DNA from: Agapanthus africanus
Lineage: Eukaryota; Streptophyta; Magnoliopsida; Asparagales; Amaryllidaceae
DNA length: 64,000 nt
Assembly: GCA_030015575.1 (NCBI GenBank)
Contig: CM057349.1
Coordinates: forward strand, 260,519,077-260,583,076
Direction: 5' to 3'
Of the stretch, positions 10,860-22,689 are shown in pieces; position 1 is the stretch's first letter, and every line of letters begins with the position of its first letter. The position numbers and the translations under genes were made by a program. The notes under the pieces are model-generated. The model had not been told where the DNA came from. It ran no database searches and was given only the letters and a program-made list of their open reading frames with translations.

Positions 10860-10881
10860 TGCATTGATTCGGATCAATGCA
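10860..10881 (+). other. 9-bp leader hairpin (N1)
   Basis: TGCATTGAT, loop TCGG, ATCAATGCA. N2 keeps the stem; T has a different stem at the same place (TTCATTAA/TTAATGAA). Confidence 0.6.
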
Positions 10882-10950
10882 AGTTTAACAAACCTATTCT
10901 GATGTTGTTGGAACACTTTTCAAAAAGCTGTTATTGCAAGGACGTTCACT

Positions 10951-11185
10951 TTTGTTTTGCATCGTGGTATTCATTTGGAATATCCTGCTCCTCAGTCGAC
11001 GAGGCAAGGGCCGAGATCCCTTCACCGGGAGTGACCCCTTGGACAGAAGTTTGCGTCAGGGCATTAACTTCACTATAGCCGATTACTTTTGCTTTGCATC
11101 GCGGTATTCATTTGGAATATCCTGCACCCCATTCTACGGGGAAAGAGCCGAGATCCCTTCACCGGGAGTGACCTCTTTAGCAACG
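10951..11185 (+). repeat. Leader repeat block, two units 137 bp apart (N1)
   Basis: Both units run from a TTTGCATCG motif through a stem-loop to TCCC-ttcacc-GGGA and GTGACC. The stem is CCTC/GAGG in unit 1 (10990-11004) and CCCC/GGGG in unit 2 (11127-11141), i.e. pairing is conserved while sequence changed. Confidence 0.7.
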
Positions 11186-11309
11186 GTTTTCGTCACTATA
11201 TTTTCTAAAAAGCTATCCGTTCCTTCGACGATATCAAGTTCTTTACGTTAAAGGTTTTCGCCAGAAACCATTCGTAGCCCTCCGTCGTTTCAGACGGGTA
11301 GCACGTAGT

Positions 11310-11530
11310 ATTCATGCTATGTTTGTTGACCTTCGTCAAGGCATAGTGTATGGTAGCTGCTTGTTACCTTTCTGCTGCATAGATAGATGCGTTGGTTTGG
11401 GACAGTCGTACAGCCTTGTTGACCTTCGTCAAGGGCTTGTACGGGTGGATTCAAATTAACCTGGATAATGACGGGTAGAACTTGACATGTGACTTATGAT
11501 TTGTTGACCTTCGCCAAGGTCATAAGAGCA
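11310..11530 (+). other. Three-fold TTGAC/GTCAA stem-loop array (N1)
   Basis: Modules at 11326-11339, 11419-11432 and 11504-11517: TTGAC-cttc-GTCAA (the third is GCCAA). Each is enclosed by a second inverted pair: CTATG/CATAG, a CGTACA/TGTACG-type pair, and CTTATGA/TCATAAG respectively. Confidence 0.65.
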
Positions 11531-11799
11531 TGGGGCAAAAATCACATCGGGAGTTTCAAAAGTACTGAAACTTGCCAGATATGCGCATACCTTCTGGAGT
11601 GTGATAACGTGAGCGGATTCCGTCACTTTATCATGCGATGAGAGTTGGATCCCGATTCCTACTGATGAGTTGGTTTACTCCTCGGGTGTTCCCGACTAAT
11701 TCTTCTTTCAGGTTTGGAGGAGAATTTGAGGTACAGTGGGAGGATTCCAGATTAGATAAATTGGTAACCATTCTGATCTAGGTTAGAGTGCACGCTGAG

Positions 11800-11826
11800 T
11801 GTTTCTTTTCTCTCTCTCTTTGGCAG
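11800..11826 (+). promoter_or_regulatory. Pyrimidine tract ending in CAG (N1)
   Basis: A C/T run followed by TTGGCAG, colinear with the tract before the E1 protease. Splice-acceptor-like; use unproven. Confidence 0.4.
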
Positions 11827-11943
11827 CGACCATTGACCCGACCCTAAGACTTTGACTCAGTGACCAAGTTGACCGAACCTTCTTAACACTGGCTTTTGGA
11901 TTGTCAGAGTTGCAGACCTCATTGCCACTCCTACTTTTACCCT

Positions 11944-12720
11944 TTTCTCCAGGACACCCCGTATTACTGCGAACGTCCACTTCCATTGGACAAAACCATC
12001 GTATGGTTAGATACGAACTCGAAGGAATTCGAGGATGGTTTCCGGTTCTGGAGAAAACGGATAGGATTATTCAGTTGTCTTTTCCTTTTACCCTCTCTCA
12101 GGTTACGAGTACTCCTTGGTTTAGGGGTAGTACACCTATTACGCAAATTGGATTGTCTTCTTCCAAACCTTAGGCTGGTGCCGACCGGTAGGGAATGAAG
12201 AAAACCAATTAGCATAACGATGGTGTGCAGAAGGTATTAAGTTCAGACAAAGCAAGGGATTAGTAAGAGGGCAAAGTAAATTGCAACAGATATTCACGAC
12301 CAAACCAAATATTTCGTTACCACTCCCACATCACCTTTGTATTTCTCCAGGACACTCCGTATCACTACGAAGATCCACAGTTTATTTGGATACTCCATCG
12401 TATGGTTATATACGAACTCGAATGGAACTTGTTCCAGTTCGGGGATGGATTCTGGTCCAGGAGAAATAGGAATAAAGTACATTCAGGTGTCTTTTATCTT
12501 CACCTTCTCTCGCGTTGCGAGTGCTCCTAGGATTAGGACAGTACACCCTTTATGCTTATTGGATAGTCTTCTTCCAAACCATAGGCTGGTGCCGAACGGT
12601 AGGGAAGGAAGAAAACCATTTGGCCTAAAGGGGTGTGCAGAAGGTAAAGACTAAAGACATATGAAGGGATTTGGAGAGGTGGCAAAGAATTATACGGTTA
12701 TAGTTGTGAATTTGGATAAT
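11944..12720 (+). repeat. N-family tandem repeat, two ~399-bp units of unknown origin
   Basis: TTTCTCCAGGACAC recurs 399 bp apart (11943 and 12342) and the units stay alignable: both have ATCGTATGGTTA, GAACTCGAA, a YYYYCTCTC run, TTCTTCCAAACC, GGCTGGTGCCGA and GTGTGCAGAAGGTA. N2 has the same pair at about 22690-23458. Nothing similar is seen in E1 or T. No protein is recognised; overlapping short ORFs (11896-12198, 12337-12654) are not conserved as one frame. Confidence 0.7.
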
Positions 12721-13259
12721 GGAAGAGGCATTACTAAGAATACTGGGATACCCCACCGAAACATTTCAATGTTTCAGTTTCACTGTGTACTGTTAAAAGA
12801 AAACTGATTTCCCGATTAGATACTTACTCCAGGGTATGTATTTACCAGGTATGATTCTCACATCTGTATGGTTTTACAGATGATGAGTGGGAGTAGGTTA
12901 TTGGGAATTGGGTGATCATCCTCATTATATCGGGATTCGTTGTAATCGGTGATATTTGAGGAAATCACCTGGGCTGTTTGCCGGTCGGCAAATATTTGGT
13001 TTTGAATATCCGCTGTTATGCACCAATTTCAAATTGATATATCTGTACGTCTATTTTCATAGAGTGAGATATACCTTTCTGAAATTATGTCTACGACATT
13101 TACCTATATCAGTGGATGGTTAGGTAAGGAGCATTAAACAGCGGTGTAATTCTTCTTAACCATAAGTACAGTTTTCAACCTACGACACACAGTGAATGAG
13201 TTATCAGACTCAAGGGACTTATACAGAGTATTGTATGTTGTCCAGGGTCCATCAGGACA
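12721..13259 (+). other. N1 internal stretch, largely unassigned
   Basis: Noncoding in all frames. It is colinear with 22201-22689 of N2 and with the last part of N3. By position it would hold protease and GAG-pre-integrase remnants, but I could not align it convincingly. Confidence 0.5.
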
Positions 13260-15170
13260 GAGGGGTTGGTCCTCGTACTACATTCAGTTTACTTATGACT
13301 TCTCTAATTTTTAGACAGGTGTTTCGTGGAAACACAGGGTCCGAATTTGGAGAAGTTATAGGTATTTGAATAGAGTAGAGAACCAGGTATAGCAAGTATC
13401 GGGATTCTTCAAAGAGATCGAAGATGTAGATACTTGTGTATGGTATTCAGTTGATAGTAATGATAAAGTGATCTTGCTTCTCTTTCAGGTTACTCATAAT
13501 TGGAAGTATTCCTAAGTTGAGTAACGCTGATCGGCCTCCTTCCATTTAGTTGACATGCGCTGGGGACAGCTGCATGATTTGAATCTGGTTCAATTAAATC
13601 AGTGCCTCTGTTTCTATATTGGATATAGAACAGTTCATATCTTAACGATGTTAAGGTACGGGGAGTTGTCCGGTTTATGATTAAAACCAGACACTGGACA
13701 ACTCAAGGCACGTTTCTGTAATGGCTGTTTGTGGGTTGACCCAGGCTATGACGAGGGTTGATTTTCTACCATCTGGATGAACAATAGCGATATTGTTCTA
13801 GACTCGCCACAGTTTTATTAAAAATGGATTTTTTCAGAAAACAGTAGTGGGAGTATGGTAGAACTGGAAGTGATTCCAGAACCACAAACGATTACTGAAG
13901 ATTTGATAAGGAACCTAAAGATTCAATCTGGATTGACATTCCATTGGCCACTCCGCAGATATGGTGGGTAACTTCAGGCACCCGAGAGGTACTACGGTAG
14001 CCTCAAGGACGGTGACGGGGAAGTTCTTGTTTACCCACAATTACTAATGCTGTTGTTCCAGGCTGCGAGACCCGGCGGGAGGATGAGTATAGCGTCGTTC
14101 TGAACTCGCTTCAGAAGTGTACGTGTATATGACTCTGCCAGAGGGTTGTCGTAGTCAGTGGGAGCAGCGGAAGCATTGGTGGACAGGTTGCTTATGTCTA
14201 TTTATAGACTAGAGCAGATGTAGCGGAGATAGATCATCTATTTCTGACGTGACAGTCATGGGTTTGACTTCATCAGAATAGGGGATGGATCTGTTGAGAA
14301 GGTAGTAGGGTGTGATATCCTGGTATTTGGATGATATACACAGAGTAGGAAAAGAAACTCCTACACTACGATCGGTTATACTTTGGTCGTCACACAGTGG
14401 TTTCTCCACAAAGGACTTGGACATTATATCAGACATACTGGTTACTAGATCTATGGTTTTAGATCTAGATTTGGGTGGTTTCTCAATCAGGGTACCTTGA
14501 CAGCATTCTAAGAGTATTTAGAATGGACGACTCCTAGCACGGTAGTATACCTGCAGGTGATGGAGTCACCCTCTCCAAAGGTGTCATACAGACTAAAGGG
14601 GAGAGGGACGTGCATGATTGGCAGATCACTTGCTTAGGCAATTGAGTCAATCATGAGATGTCAAGTACCACACCAGATGTTGTTCTTGCACTAGATGCAA
14701 TAAGTTGACATTAATCCAATCCTGGAGAAACAGTCGGAAGCAGTTTTAGAACATAAGTGGATGTTCTAGGGATATGATAACGACAGCCTCATTCGGGAAA
14801 CAGTTATCATTCCAGGCTTCCAAGGTGACATGGACGACAAGGAGGTTGTCAGAGTTATAGTTTTCCCTCTGACGAGGGGCAGTATTTTGGACAGGTGATC
14901 CAAGGCAATACTGAGGGAGGCATGGCGCGCAGGATACTGATTAAGTTCAGTTGACGATACAGTCTAAGAAGTTTGGATTTGGAGTTCATTTATGAGCTAT
15001 GTCCCATCAGACATCCAGGCACATTCTAAGACAGGTATTGCTCATTTCGGGAGATGGGTTTCTCCGCGAACTTGAGATATAGAGAGACATAGAAAGAAAC
15101 AACTAAGCGGATCCACTCACTGAGGCTATTCCTCGAACGCAATAGTTCCGCAAACGAGCTTTGTGAGACT
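13260..15170 (+). pseudogene. N1 degenerate pol (integrase, RT, RNase H remnants)
   Basis: Aligned by eye to E1 and H. Integrase remnant 13270-13510 (around GTAGAGAACCAG) and its C-terminal part near 13650-13740; linker 13830-14090; RT remnant 14100-14500. There SIYRLEQ is followed by an in-frame TAG (14221-14223) also present in N2 and N3, and the catalytic motif survives as YLDDI in the ORF 14312-14500, which continues FSTKDLD. RNase H end near 15110-15150 (ADPLTEAIP). Frames shift repeatedly; no product is expected. Confidence 0.85.
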
Positions 15171-15246
15171 GACTAGTAGAGGAGTTGGATGTTCGGTATC
15201 ACACGGGCTGTGAGTATGCGACATCGCAATAATTAGCCTTGAGTGC

Positions 15247-15257
15247 AAGTGGGAGAT
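15247..15257 (+). promoter_or_regulatory. N1 polypurine tract
   Basis: AAGTGGGAGAT directly before the 3' LTR; primes plus-strand cDNA. Confidence 0.9.
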
Positions 15258-17494
15258 TGTTGGAGATAGTGCCCTCAGAGTCAATTATTAGGTCACAGGT
15301 ACGTGATTGTAATGATTGAGGGAGGACCTATCCCGGTAGGACAGTCTTACTCGAGATGATAGTATGCTATCTGGTTTACCTTTATCATCGTGTACTGTTT
15401 TAAGTGACATGACACGTCGCTATTACACGTTGATAGAGCCCCTAGGATTCTTGCTTGACCACCAGCAGTATGAGGGCGATCATATAAGTGGGAGCTGGGG
15501 GTCTACAAGCATATCCTTAAAAGGTCCCTAGTCGTGGGAGTTTCGAGACCGGGCATCGATACTCCATTAGTAGACTAGTGTATACAGTCGAGACCCCGAC
15601 GAGGGGCGGTGGCCGGTCTCACAAGCCACTGGTGTCAGTTGGATCACCTAAGATGTATACAGGTGCTCATTGGGTTATGAGTACACCGGACAGGACTCGC
15701 CGGGAACATGCTAGTTGGTCATATACCAGACGTCAGATGGCAGTTCCCTGGTGACATGTGTGCAGGTTAGTTCATCGACCTGGGGATCGTCATTTGTCTC
15801 GTGTGAGTTCCCACTGTACTTTGATTACTACCCTACCACGGCTCAAAGGAGTCGTGCAAACAGGTTTTAGTTGGGTACAGTCCCGAGCCACATGGAGGCA
15901 GTGAGCGTATCCTCAGGGGTTCGTCTCTCCCGGTATTGGGGGTGAGGTCGTGCTGTGTCTAGGAGAGCCATTACACAAAGTCCTTGGCCAAGGCAAGGAG
16001 ATTTACTGGTAGGTATTCCAGTAGTATCTCAGGGTGTTCTGGGCTACACTCCGACACGACTTGTACCGCTTTTGGGGGTCTGACTTTTACCAACCCCCTA
16101 GGCCCGCCATGCGATACTCATAGACGAACGGACCGGACTGCACGGATATTGTCACTGACAGGCTCAGTAGGGTGTCAGGATGAGTTCGCTCATCGACGTC
16201 CCTTTTAGTCAATAGCTGGTGGCCCGTTACGTATTGGCTTATACCTCTGACGTGCTAGTGGTTAAATCCACAGCCATAGTATTGACGAGTCTTTAGAGTC
16301 CACCACACTTTCAGTTACTCAGCTTTCGGGCGAAACGCTGTAGAGGCCGTATGGAGATATGGCAGGGTCCGATCAGATACGTGCGGTATTGCACGGATCA
16401 GGATCGGACAGTTTGTACTAGTAGCCGTATAGGTATATGGCAGGGTTCGATCAGATACGTGCGGTATTGCACGGATCAGGATCGAACGGATATTACTAGC
16501 CGGCTTTGGTTTAAGCCGGTCCTAGTTTAGTACAGTGTAGATTTTGTCTCATTGCATTTGTATCCGGACGGAATACAGATGCGGGTGTGTATGCACAGTA
16601 TTGGGGTTTTCCTGTAGTTTATTACGGGACCAGTTTTCTGGAGTTGCCAGTTTGCATTCCGTTCCGGCCGGTTTTCCTTTGTTCTTTCCCGGCCGGACTT
16701 TTCCGATGGAGGGGGTTATTTGCAATTGTGCAAATAACATTTGTGGAGGGGGTTTCTTGTAAATGTTTGATTATGATAGCTATCATTTTCTTTTCAACCA
16801 TGCTTTTGCTTTATGAGATTTGATTGTGATAAAGTGAGGGTATGGGTTTAATAGTGAAAGGCATGGTTGTATGTTTCTTTGTCCCTTGATGTGGTCACCT
16901 CTTCTCATCTCCTACACTCACCTCCCTTATTGCTTCATATTCTTTCCTCCTCCATTTTCTAAGTTCATAAGTTTTTTCATGGTTGAGTGAGAAGAAGAAA
17001 AGAGAAGGAGAGAGCTTCATCCTTGAGAGTGTTTTTCATTCTTGATCTCTTTTCATGCCAAGAAAAATGAAAGCACCATTTTTCATACCTTCATTCCTCC
17101 ATCTTCAAAAGGCAACCAAAACCCCAATGAGACATAAACCCTACACATCCTACAGCGAGCCTTGGGCATGTCGAGTTGCCGGCTTCATGCGCGAGTTGCC
17201 TCGGTATAGAGGCGGGAGCCCGTAAAAGTACCCGGCTTCGTGGTGCCCTTTCCGACGAGGAGGAGACGGACGGAGATCCCGCGAGGAGATCGGAGTGGAG
17301 ATGAAGATCGGAGGACTTGGATCGTCGGTATACATCTCTTCCCTTTCTTATTGTAGCGTAGACTTGTTAATGGTTACGATCCGGAGTTTAGTGCACGGTG
17401 GTGCCGGTTTGCAAAGTCCGCAAAAATTTAAGTTTATCACCGTTTCCGCATTCCGGCGTCGGATTGACGGCCGGGGCGCCGCCGTGCACTTACA
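15258..17494 (+). repeat. N1 3' LTR
   Basis: Same length as the 5' LTR (2,237 bp). The four differences I see are at about 7575/15544, 8722/16691, 9339/17308 and 9425/17394. Confidence 0.95.
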
Positions 17495-17942
17495 TATACC
17501 TCACGTCAGATGGCAGTTCTCTGGTGACACTTGTGCAGGTTAGTCTGTAGACCCGAGATCGTCATAAAGTCTTGTGTGATTCCCACTGTGCTTTGATTTC
17601 CACCTTACCACGTCCATGAGGGCGTGCAAAACGGTGATTTTTGGGTACAGTCCCGAGTCACATGGAGGCAATGAGCGATAAGAGGGATTTCGTCTCTCCC
17701 GGTATTAGGGGTTGATGTTGCGCTGTGCTCGATTGGCCGTAACAGGGAAGTCCCTGGCCAGGGCTGTTTTAGAGATTTACTGGTAAGTGTTACCAGTAGT
17801 TTCTCGACCCGTTATGGGCCTCACATCTGCACGACTTATCGGTTATTGGGGTCTGACGTTTACCATCCCTAGGCTCGATATGCGGCATATTTGACGAAGA
17901 GACCGGACTGCACGGTAGTGTTGCCTGTTGGCTCGACGGGAG
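17495..17942 (+). repeat. S1 segment 2
   Basis: Continues S1 after N1, colinear with 33218-33660 of the H LTR. Begins with the N1 TSD and ends with the left TSD of N2 (gggag, 17938-17942). Confidence 0.92.
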
Positions 17943-20197
17943 TGTTGCGCCACGGCAGCGCCCCGGTCTCTTACTCGAGGCCAAAATGCGGAATCAAAAA
18001 TTTTCCTTACTCGGAAACCGGCGCTACCGCGGACAAAGAAAACCCGGATCGTTAACCATTAACCTACGCTAGCTAACAAGAGATGGGAAAAGAAGTATAC
18101 CACGAGATCCGAGTCCTCCGGTCTTCTCATCATCGCCCCGATCTCCCGCGGAAAGTGTAGTCTCCAAATCGTCGCCTCCTCGCCGGAAAGGGCACCACAT
18201 CGCCTTCGTCTTTTACGGGCTCCCGCCTCAATACCGAGGCAACTCGAGCATGAAGCCGGCAACTCGACATGCTCAAGATATGCTGTAGGAAGTGTAGTGT
18301 AGAATCATAGTCTCCTTTGGGGTTTGTTGTTGCCATGATGGAGGATTGGGGTTAGGAAAAATGGTGCTTGCATTTTTCCGAAACAAGAAGAAGAAGGAGA
18401 TGAAGAATTCCTCCCATAACAAAGATGAACTCTCTCATTCTTTTTCTTTCTCTCTTTCTTTTTCTTCTTCTCTCTTTTCTCATAACCATGAAAGACTTAT
18501 CATATCAAAATGAGAATGGTGGAGGAGGAACTAATACAAGGGAGGTGATGGTAGGAGCAAAGAAAAGGTGACCACATCCAAGGACAACAAAACATCAACC
18601 ATGCTTATATCAAATCCAAACCATACCCTTTCAATCACAATAAAAAGCAAGTCAATGGATGAAAGAAATGAAAGGTATCATAATCAAACATTATGCAAAG
18701 AAACCCCTCCACAAAGTGTTATTTGCAAAACTGCAAATAACCCCCTCCATCGGAAAAGTCCGGCCGGGTAAGAACAAAGGAAAACCGGCCGGAACGGAAT
18801 GCAAACTGGCAAATCCAGAAAACTGGTCCCGTAATAAATTACAGGAAAACCCCGATACTGTGCATACACACCCGCATCTGTATTCCGACCGGATATAAAT
18901 GCAATGAGACAAAATCTACACTGTACTAGACTAAGACCGGCTTAAGCCAAAGCCGGCTAGTAAAATCCGTTCGATCCTGATCCGTGCAATACCGCACGTA
19001 TCAGATCAAACCCTGCCATATTACTATACGGCCACTAGTACAAAACTGTCCGATCCTGATCCGTGCAATACCGTACGTATCTGATCGGACCCTGCCATAT
19101 CTCCATACGGCCTCTACAACGTTTCGCCCGAAAGCTTGAGTAACTGTAAGTGTGGTGGACTCTAAAGACTCGTCAATACTATGGCTGTGGATTTAACCAC
19201 TGGCACGTCAGAGGTATAAGCCAATACGTGACGGGCCACCAGCTATTGACCAAAAGGGACGTCGATGAGGAAGCTCACCCCGACACCCAACTGAGCCTGT
19301 CAGTGACAATATCCATACAGTCCGGTCCGTTCGTCTATGAGTATCGCATGGCGGGCCTAGGGGGTTGGTAAAAGTCAGACCCCCAAAGGCGGTACAAGTC
19401 GTGTCGGAGCGTAGCCCAGAACGCCCTGAGATACTACTGGAATACCTACCAGTAAATCTCCTGCCTCGGCCGAGGGCTTTGCGTAATGGCTCTCCTAGAC
19501 ACAGCGCGACCTCACCCCCAATACCGGGAGAGACGAACCCCTGCAGATCCGCTCACTGCCTCCATGTGGCTCGGGACTGTACCCAACTAAAACCTGTTTG
19601 CACGACTCCTTTGATCCGTGGTAGGGTAGTAATCAAAGTACAGTGGGAACTCACACGAGACAAATGACGATCTCAGGTCGATGAACTAACCTGTACACAT
19701 GTCACCTGGGAACTGCTATCTGACGTCTGGTATAATCCCAACTAGCAGGTTCCCGGCGAGTCCTGTCCGGTGTACTCATAACCCAATGAGCACCTGTATA
19801 CATCTTAGGTGAACCAACTGACACCAGTGGCTTGTGAGACCGGCCACCGCCCCTCGTCGGGGTCTCGACTGTATACACTAGTCTACTAATGGAGTATCGA
19901 TGCCCAGTCTCGAAACTCCCACGACTAGGGACCTTTTAAGGATGTGCTTATAGACCCCAGCTCCCACGTATATGATCGCCATCATACTGCTGGTCGTCAA
20001 GCAAGAATCCTAGGGGCTCTATCAACGTGTAATAGCGACGTGTCAGGTCACCTAAAGCAGTACACGATGATAAAGATAAACCAGATAGCATACTATCATC
20101 TCGAGTAAGACTGTCCCACCGGGATAGGTCCTCCCTCAATCATTGCAATCACGTGCCTGTGATCCAATAATTGACTCTGAGGGCACTATCTCCAACA
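17943..20197 (-). repeat. N2 3' LTR
   Basis: Minus-strand start TGTTGGAGATAGTGCCC at 20197, end at 17943. Twin hairpins at 18969-19011 and 19048-19090; one arm of the first carries an unpaired change. Confidence 0.95.
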
Positions 20198-20208
20198 ATC
20201 TCCCACTT
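20198..20208 (-). promoter_or_regulatory. N2 polypurine tract
   Basis: AAGTGGGAGAT on the minus strand, directly before the 3' LTR. Confidence 0.9.
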
Positions 20209-20259
20209 GCACTCAAGGCTAATTATTGCGATGTCGCATACTCACAGCCCGTGTGATAC

Positions 20260-22200
20260 CGAACACCCAACTCCTCTACTAGTCAGTCGCACAAAGCCTG
20301 TTTGCGAAACTATTGCGTTCGAGGAATAGCCTCAGTGAGTGGATCCGCTGTGATGTTTCTTTCTATGTCTCTCTATATCTCAAGTTCGCGGAGAAAGCCA
20401 TCTCCCGAAATGAGCAATACCTGTCTTAGAATGTCTGGATGTCTGATGGGACCTAGCTCATAAATGAACTCCAAATCCAAAATTCTTAGACTGTATCAAC
20501 AACTGAACTTAATCAGTATCCTGCGCCATGCCTCCCTCAGTATTACCTTGGACCGCCTGTCCAAAATACAGTCCCTCATCAGAGGGAGAACTATAACTCT
20601 GACAACCTCCTTGTCGTCCATGTCACCTTGGAAGCCTGGAGTGATAACCGTCTCCTAAAGGAGGCAGCCGTTATCGTATCCCTAGAACATTCACTTATGT
20701 TCTAAAACTGCTTCCGACTATTCCTCCAGGATTGGATCAATATCTACTTATTGCATCTAGTGCAAGAACAACATCTGGTGTGGTACTTGACATCTCATGA
20801 TTGACTCAATTGCCTAAGCAAGTGATCTGTCAATCATGCGTATCCCTCTCCCCTTTAGTCTGTAAGACACCTTTAGAGAGGGTGACTCCATTACCTGCAG
20901 GTGTACTACCGTGCCAGGAGTCGTCCATTCTAAATACTCATAGAATGCTGTCAAGGTACCCAGATTGGGAAACCACCCAAATCTAGATCTAAAACCATAG
21001 ATCTAGTAACCAGTATGTCTGATATAATATCCAAGTCCCATGTGGAGAAAACACTGTGTGACGACCAAAGTATAACCGATCGTAGTATAGGAATGTCACT
21101 TCCTACTACCTTCTCAACAGATCCATCCCCTATTCTGATGACGTCAAACCCATGACTGTCACATCAGAAACAGATGATCTAACTCCGCTATATCTGCTTT
21201 AGTCTATAAATAGACATAAGCATAAAGTCCACCAATGCTTCCGCTGCTCCCACTGACTACGACAACCCTCTGCCAGAGTCATATAGACGTGCACTTCTAA
21301 AGCTAGTTTAGAACGACGCTATACTCATCCTCCTGCCGGGTCTCGCAGCCTGGAACAACAACAATGGCAAGTGTGGGTAAACAAGAACTTCCCTGTCACC
21401 GTCCTTGAGGCTACCGGAGTACCTCTCGGGTGCCTGAAGTTACCCACCTTATCTGCGGAGTGGCAATGGAATGTCAAATCAGATTGAATCTTTAGGTTCC
21501 TTATCAAATCTTCAGTAATCGTTTGCGGTTCTGGAATCACTTCCAGTTCTACCATACTCCCACTACTGTTTTTGAAAAAATCCATTTTTAATAAAACTGT
21601 GGCGAGTCTAGAACAATATTTCTATTGATCTGCCAGATGGTAGAAAGTCAACCCTCGTCATAGCCTGGGTCAACCCACAAACAGCCATTACAGAAACGTG
21701 CCTTGAGTTATCCGGAGTCTGGTTTTAAGCATAAGCCGGACAACTCCCCGTACCTTAACATCGTTAAGATATGAACTGTTCTATATCCAATATAGAACCA
21801 GAGGCACTGATTTAATTGAACCAGATTCAAATCATGCAGCTGTCTCCAGTGCATGTCAACTAAATGGAAGGAGGCCGATCAGCGTTACTCAACTTAGGAA
21901 TGCTTCCAATTATGAGTAACCTGAAAGAGAAGCAAGTTCTCATTACTATCAACTGAATACCATACACAAGTATCTACATCTTCGATCTCTTTGAAGAATC
22001 CCGATACTTGCTACAGCTGGTTCTCTACTCTATTCAAATACCTATAACTCCTCAAAACTTAGACCCTGTGTTTCCACGAAACAGCTGTCTAAAATCGAGA
22101 GAAGTCATAAGTAAACCGAATATAGTACGAGGACCAACCCCTCTGTCCTGATGGACACTGGACAACATACAATACTCTGTATAAGTTCGCTGAGTCTAAC
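20260..22200 (-). pseudogene. N2 degenerate pol
   Basis: Colinear with N1 13260-15170. RNase H remnant about 20300-20450, RT remnant about 21000-21260, linker with the short ORF 21325-21585, integrase remnant about 21690-22160. The in-frame TAG after SIYRLKQ (21190-21188) is the one found in N1 and N3. Near 21100 the bases that encode YxDD in N1 and N3 are missing; the deletion runs between short direct repeats (GTAGGA), a microhomology signature. No functional product. Confidence 0.85.
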
Positions 22201-22689
22201 AACTCTTTCACTGTGTGTCGTAGGTTGAAAACTGTACTTATGGTTAAGAAGAATTACACCGCTGTTTAATGCTCCTTACCTAACCATCCACTGATATAGG
22301 TAAATGTCATCGACATAATATCAAAAGGTATATCTCACTCTATGAAAATAGACGTACAGATATATCAATTTGAAATTGGTGCACAACAGCGGATATTCAT
22401 AACCAAATATTTGCCGACCGGCAAACAACCCAGGTGACTTCCTCAAATATCACCGATTACAACGAATCCCGATATAATGAGGATGATCACCCAATTCCCA
22501 ATAACTTACTCCCACTCGTCATCTGTAAAACCATACAGATGTGAGAATCATACCTGGCAAATACATACCCTGGAGTAAGTGTCTAATCGGGAAATCAGTT
22601 TTTCTTTTAACATTACACAGTGAAACTGAAACATTGTAATGTTTCGATGGGGTATCCTGGTATTCCTAGTAATGCCTCCACCATCAACC
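22201..22689 (-). other. N2 internal stretch, largely unassigned
   Basis: Colinear with N1 12721-13259; no ORF and no confident domain. Confidence 0.5.

Larger units (their letters stand above)
9539..11760 (+). other. N1 leader, untranslated, no gag found
   Basis: About 2.2 kb without a gag-like ORF. In order: GC-rich dyad region 9735-9790, two diverged ~125-bp tandem units (about 10270-10395 and 10400-10530, each ending in a CGTAGGGG motif), nested stem 10721-10803, hairpin 10860-10881, repeat block 10951-11185, and three stem-loops 11310-11530. The order matches the leaders of E1, N2 and T. The 105-aa ORF at 10934-11251 only reads through the repeat block. Confidence 0.8.
7289..17494 (+). 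mobile_element. N1: complete non-autonomous copia element (10,206 bp)
   Basis: 5' LTR 7289-9525, PBS 9527-9538, leader, degenerate pol, purine tract 15247-15257, 3' LTR 15258-17494, TSD tatac (7284-7288 and 17495-17499). Both LTRs are 2,237 bp and I count only four substitutions between them, so insertion was recent. Pol is nevertheless broken by many stops and indels, several shared with N2 and N3, so it must have been moved by proteins from another element. It lies 448 bp from N2, in opposite orientation. Confidence 0.95.

Noticed and set aside
11320-11520. TTGTTGAC modules as a CRISPR-like array
   Set aside because: Only three units, spacers are conserved leader sequence, the context is a plant retrotransposon and no cas genes are present.
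7289-17494. Segmental duplication of 2.2-kb blocks (7289-9525 and 15258-17494)
   Set aside because: TSD, PBS and purine tract show that they are the two LTRs of one element.
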